A DNA stretch of 7,721 nt from Deltaproteobacteria bacterium (GTDB taxonomy: Bacteria; Desulfobacterota; Syntrophobacteria; B119-G9), in contig QMLL01000065.1 in NCBI GenBank assembly GCA_003646715.1, positions 1-7,721 on the forward strand. The letters run 5' to 3'. The position numbers and the translations under genes were made by a program. This document shows positions 5,300 to 7,721 of this stretch, piece after piece; positions within the stretch are counted from its first letter, which is position 1, and the number at the start of each line of letters is the position of its first letter. The notes under the pieces were generated by a model that saw only the letters and a list, made by a program, of their open reading frames with translations, searched no databases and was not told the DNA's origin.

Positions 5300-5707
5300 G
5301 TGATAAAGATAGCATCTGAAGTAATATATGAAGGAGTGAAGATAGCATTAAAGTATTTATTTAAGCGCATTACTGCAAAGAATAAGTGGTTAGTAGTTAT
5401 TGCAAACAGAGAAAGTATATTTAGTGATGCAAAAGAATTTTTCAAGGATCACAAGGTTCTCTTTAAGTATATCAATCAAAAGTTCTCGTTAGCTAAAAAA
5501 GACATTGAAATGTTAGTAGATCAAGTCATAAGTGCGATAGATCAAAATACAAAGCCAAAAGACGTTATAACCATAGTACTCGCAGGGCCAGGGATCCTTT
5601 ACGCTTTTCTTGCGGACAGACTGCATCATAGCAGTAGATTTGTTTTCTTCACGCAGTATGATCTAGCAGAGAAGACATATCGGTATTACAAAGTTAGTAC
5701 ACACTAG
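5300..5707 (+). CDS. Unknown protein with a SAVED/CARF-like C-terminal pattern
   Basis: A 135-residue protein starting at a GTG within a GAGAGGGGTGAT stretch; the next in-frame start is a GTG at 5336. An N-terminal basic helix (10-27) leads to a strand WLVVIANRES (30-39). A long helix (66-80) is followed by VITIVLAGPGILYAFLADRL (89-108), then FVFFTQYD (114-121) and YRYYKV (127-132). The order helix, hydrophobic strand ending in a GP turn, helix, strand ending in a YD motif, then an aromatic strand resembles the C-terminal half of SAVED domains. Those bind cyclic oligonucleotides in CBASS and related defences, and are relatives of CARF. At 135 residues it is shorter than usual, and no effector domain is present, so a sensor, decoy or unrelated Rossmann-like protein are all possible. 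The resemblance is from memory of the pattern. Confidence 0.65.
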   Translation: MIKIASEVIYEGVKIALKYLFKRITAKNKWLVVIANRESIFSDAKEFFKDHKVLFKYINQKFSLAKKDIEMLVDQVISAIDQNTKPKDVITIVLAGPGILYAFLADRLHHSSRFVFFTQYDLAEKTYRYYKVSTH

Positions 5708-5719
5708 GGGGTGTTTTAT

Positions 5720-6121
5720 TTGCCAAAAGGCTACACTCAGCTTGTGATTTACTTAAAAGACGAAGAAGAAAGAGAAAAAATCAAGCAGTTCTGCGAGAAG
5801 GCGGGGATCCCTGTTAGTGTATTAGTCAGGGAGTTTTTTCGTAGCCTGCTTAGAGGGCAAGGAAACAGCATTGTCATTAATTCGGGAAATAAAGTCGAGA
5901 TTGGAGAAATCAACATAAACCTGACGCAGCATAACAATGTGCAAATAAACAATAATATAATAGCATATATTACTACAAAACTAGAGAAATCAATAGAAAT
6001 TCTCAAAGCAGCACTAAGTAAGAAATCTCCACTCATAATGTCGCAGTCTATTTTCCTCGCAAAAAAAGAGTTAGAAGAAATGCTTGAAAACATAGAATTA
6101 TTGTCCCCACGGGGACATTAA
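5720..6121 (+). CDS. Ribbon-helix-helix protein with Asn-rich middle and helical tail
   Basis: A 133-residue protein read from a TTG at 5720, six bases after GGGGGTG (5707-5713). An in-frame GTG at 5711 would sit inside that site, and the leader GGTGTTTTATTTGCC mirrors GGTGTTCCGTATGCC before the second ParB-like gene, which favours the TTG. Residues 6-12 (TQLVIYL) are the beta strand, 13-28 helix A, GIPV the turn and 32-45 helix B (SVLVREFFRSLLR). Next comes an Asn-rich beta stretch (49-80: SIVINSGNKVEIG, NNVQINNN) and two helices (82-100, 107-126), which may drive higher oligomers. Probable DNA-binding repressor of its own operon through the dyad at 5234-5258. The last codons contain the GTCCCC-AC-GGGGAC palindrome. 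Its stop codon touches that of the convergent gene. Confidence 0.8.
   Translation: MPKGYTQLVIYLKDEEEREKIKQFCEKAGIPVSVLVREFFRSLLRGQGNSIVINSGNKVEIGEININLTQHNNVQINNNIIAYITTKLEKSIEILKAALSKKSPLIMSQSIFLAKKELEEMLENIELLSPRGH
6102..6117. repeat. Palindrome copy 2 (TGTCCCC-AC-GGGGACA), candidate parS-like site
   Basis: An inverted repeat of two 7-base arms around AC, overlapping the final codons (SPRGH) of the RHH gene. Its 14-bp core differs by one base from the palindrome at 3631-3644. Length and ends (TGT...ACA) match bacterial parS (TGTTNCACGTGAAACA) although the centre differs. On the minus strand it lies just after the stop of the small gene at 6122, so a hairpin role in ending that transcript is the main alternative. 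Confidence 0.5.
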
Positions 6122-6220
6122 CTATTTCTCTTTTTTTCGTATTTTTTTGATACGAATAGCTATGTCTTGGGCTAGATTTTTTATCTTGATTATCTTCTTT
6201 TTCTTTTCTTCTTCGCTCAT
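6122..6220 (-). CDS. Very small basic protein, 32 residues
   Basis: An ATG at 6220 lies one base after the stop of the upstream helical-repeat gene. GAGG sits nine bases ahead, within that gene's last codons, so coupling is likely. The product starts MSEEEKKKK and continues with IIKIKNLAQDIAIRIKKIRK; it is lysine-rich, amphipathic and probably a single helix. The TAG at 6124-6122 abuts the TAA of the convergent RHH gene. Length alone gives little statistical support and the low complexity could be chance, but start spacing and placement match the tight gene packing elsewhere. No family recognised. Confidence 0.5.
   Translation of the reverse strand: MSEEEKKKKIIKIKNLAQDIAIRIKKIRKKEK
6127..6156 (+). 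terminator. T-tract and hairpin terminator of the RHH operon
   Basis: CTCTTTTTTTCGTATTTTTTT follows the stop at 6121, with two seven-T runs (6131-6137, 6142-6148). TTCGTAT (6136-6142) and ATACGAA (6150-6156) form a 7-bp stem around a T-rich loop. It closely matches the tract at 1076-1093. It lies inside the small minus-strand gene, so on the other strand it encodes Ile/Arg/Lys codons. Confidence 0.6.
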
Positions 6221-6221
6221 T

Positions 6222-7721
6222 CTAATCAGCCTCTACTGCGAGATATAATTGTATTAATATTGCTATGTCTTCATCTGCATATCCCAAATCTCGCAATTTA
6301 TTTATTGCTGTCGTGAGATCTATAATGCCCGCCTTGTAAGCCTTTGTAATCTGGCTGAGAGTAAGCTTCTTTCTCTTTGGAACTCTTTCTAGGCTAATTA
6401 TCTGCAGCCTTAGATCAATCTCTTCATCTGGGATCCCAAGAGTTGAAAGATTGCTGCGGAAGTCGTTCTCGTCGATCCAGCCACTTTCGAGAAGGTCCTC
6501 TAATTTTGATATGTATTTGTCAACTAGTGAATCGTACTTTCTCGCTCTCTCTATGTCGAGTATGAGCTTAGCTGCGGGATCCGTGTATCCCAATTCCTTC
6601 AGCTTGTTTAAGAATTCGCTCTCGCTTAGAATGTTTTGGCGAAAAGCATAAGCGAACTGTGAGTATGTTATTTCCCGCAATTGTTGCTCACTCTCTTTCT
6701 CTTTTCTTAGCTTTTCCATATTAGCTAACTTTACAAAGAAATCATGGTAATCGCTTGGGATCCTGGCTTCCTTTAGATACTCTCGATATTTACTCTCGTC
6801 GATTTTTCCCTGCACAAAGAGATACCTCGCTTCTCGCTCTATTCTGCGTAAATCATCTCGCAGAGCAAATTCCTTTATGAATTTCGAGAATTTGTCCTGG
6901 TACTTTGGATGAATCCCTTCTGCTTTTACTATTTCTTGTATTTCTGGATCCGAGATAAGGCCCATTTCGTACATCATTCTTGCTTCTGTCCGTGTCGGAA
7001 GGCGATATGTAAGCTCCAGAATTATGTCCACATCAGATTTGCTAATACCTGGTCTCGCACTTGGCTTGTAGTCATGCCATACTATGTATTTCCTAAGCTC
7101 TTTCTCTGATATAATTCCCCTATGGAATGCTTCATACAAGCTAGTTAGTGGCGGCAGTTCCCAGTGTGCTTCCCAATATGCATTAGACCACTCATCCCGA
7201 TAGCCCTGATACCGCATATATTTCTTGAATTCCTCAGGAGCTTGAGGTAGTTTATCTAGTGGGAATACCTCTCTTACGACAAAACGAATAAGATCACTAG
7301 CAGATGGAATCATTGGCGTATGTTGCTGCATGTAGTAATATCGCAGGGGAATAAGCAAAGAAGGCTCGTACTCTGCATAAGATACGTCCTCGATCAATCT
7401 CTTGTACGTCGAGATCAGCGGAATGTCATCAAAAGCAGCCAAGTTTACGTCTACTTGCCCGATAGTTGCCGCCTCGATTCCAATCTTTGCTGCTGCATAA
7501 GCTGCAAGTATCAGATTGCCTTGCATGAATAAGTTTTGAGCTTCCTCGTATGCTTTTTCTGGCTCTTTCGGGCTGTGAGGCGTCAGAATACTAGTTAGTA
7601 TTTTCTCGAGATCCTCCAGAGGCGAGAAAATCATATTTTTGATGTCCTCTACGGGCTTTGATGTTACCGCCTGCTGGAATAGCTGAAAGAGATAGCCGCC
7701 TGCAGCTTGGATTCCCTCAAC
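6222..7721 (-). CDS. Helical-repeat protein, probable virion structural component (5' end outside window)
   Basis: The frame ending at the TAG 6224-6222 stays open to the right edge, 29 codons beyond the Met at 7634, and those codons look coding (GIQAAGGYLFQLFQQA), so the gene is partial here with 499 residues visible. Counting from the Met at 7634, the region near 112-124 (ASDLIRFVVREVF) and 149-171 (WSNAYWEAHW, SLYEAFHRG) resembles helical minor structural proteins I recall from tailed phages. At least six repeats of about 35-50 residues follow, beginning near 163, 216, 267, 326, 375 and 427. Each has the pattern helix, G-x-I-(S/D)-x-x-E/D, helix, G-(Y/I)-x-(D/P). A charged coiled-coil segment (300-320) splits the array. 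Portal-associated, tail or scaffold roles are possible; the exact function is unknown. A 32-residue gene follows one base downstream. Confidence 0.75.
   Translation of the reverse strand, partial: VEGIQAAGGYLFQLFQQAVTSKPVEDIKNMIFSPLEDLEKILTSILTPHSPKEPEKAYEEAQNLFMQGNLILAAYAAAKIGIEAATIGQVDVNLAAFDDIPLISTYKRLIEDVSYAEYEPSLLIPLRYYYMQQHTPMIPSASDLIRFVVREVFPLDKLPQAPEEFKKYMRYQGYRDEWSNAYWEAHWELPPLTSLYEAFHRGIISEKELRKYIVWHDYKPSARPGISKSDVDIILELTYRLPTRTEARMMYEMGLISDPEIQEIVKAEGIHPKYQDKFSKFIKEFALRDDLRRIEREARYLFVQGKIDESKYREYLKEARIPSDYHDFFVKLANMEKLRKEKESEQQLREITYSQFAYAFRQNILSESEFLNKLKELGYTDPAAKLILDIERARKYDSLVDKYISKLEDLLESGWIDENDFRSNLSTLGIPDEEIDLRLQIISLERVPKRKKLTLSQITKAYKAGIIDLTTAINKLRDLGYADEDIAILIQLYLAVEAD

Noticed and set aside
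5749..6093. Minus-strand ORF of 114 residues
   Set aside because: Entirely opposite the RHH gene at 5720, serine/phenylalanine-rich as expected for an antisense shadow.
1..7721. CRISPR array, tRNA, rRNA or insertion sequence
   Set aside because: No regularly spaced repeats, no cloverleaf or rRNA-like segment and no transposase were seen on either strand.

Overview
This window looks like part of a virus, provirus or plasmid of a hyperthermophilic archaeon; this is inferred from sequence style, not from any database match. The DNA is AT-rich with compact, overlapping genes. Ribosome binding sites are of GGTGAT, GAGGTG or GGAGG type. GTG and TTG starts are common, TATA-like boxes sit just upstream of short leaders, and gene ends are followed by T-tracts. 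The gene content is typical of a mobile element: three ribbon-helix-helix (RHH) proteins, two ParB-like proteins, a PD-(D/E)XK-type nuclease, a possible virion protein and many small orphans. No ParA, polymerase, integrase, terminase, tRNA, rRNA or CRISPR array is visible.

Layout. (A) Plus-strand operon 110-1064: RHH regulator, nuclease-like protein, small beta-rich protein of possible OB-fold type. (B) Convergent intergenic region 1065-1349: T-tract terminators, then a C/G-run region with quadruplex potential. (C) Minus-strand operon 2777-1350: two small unknown genes, then a ParB-like protein with a CxxC/HxxC finger. (D) Divergent promoter region 2778-2931. (E) Plus-strand operon 2932-5200: a second ParB-like protein with an acidic linker, an RHH protein, a small helical protein, a doubtful nested ORF and a 196-residue phage-type protein. 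(F) Regulatory gap 5201-5299 with a 25-nt dyad. (G) Plus-strand operon 5300-6121: a protein resembling part of a SAVED/CARF-like sensor fold, then an RHH protein. (H) Minus-strand genes: a helical-repeat protein entering from the right edge and a previously untracked 32-residue basic ORF whose stop codon abuts that of operon G.

The centre (C-E) reads as a DNA-binding or segregation module: two ParB-like proteins transcribed away from each other, with RHH partners. A rare GC-rich palindrome, GTCCCC-RC-GGGGAC, occurs twice in the window. One copy is in the flexible linker of the second ParB-like gene and the other is in the last codons of the RHH gene at 5720. Both are protein-tolerant positions, and the longer copy resembles bacterial parS in size and ends, so it is a candidate ParB-binding site. 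Other notable signals are a roughly tenfold excess of GGATCC, G-quadruplex-prone tracts around and inside the first ParB-like gene, operator-like dyads ahead of operons A and G, and the SAVED-like protein, which could be a cyclic-nucleotide sensor or decoy.
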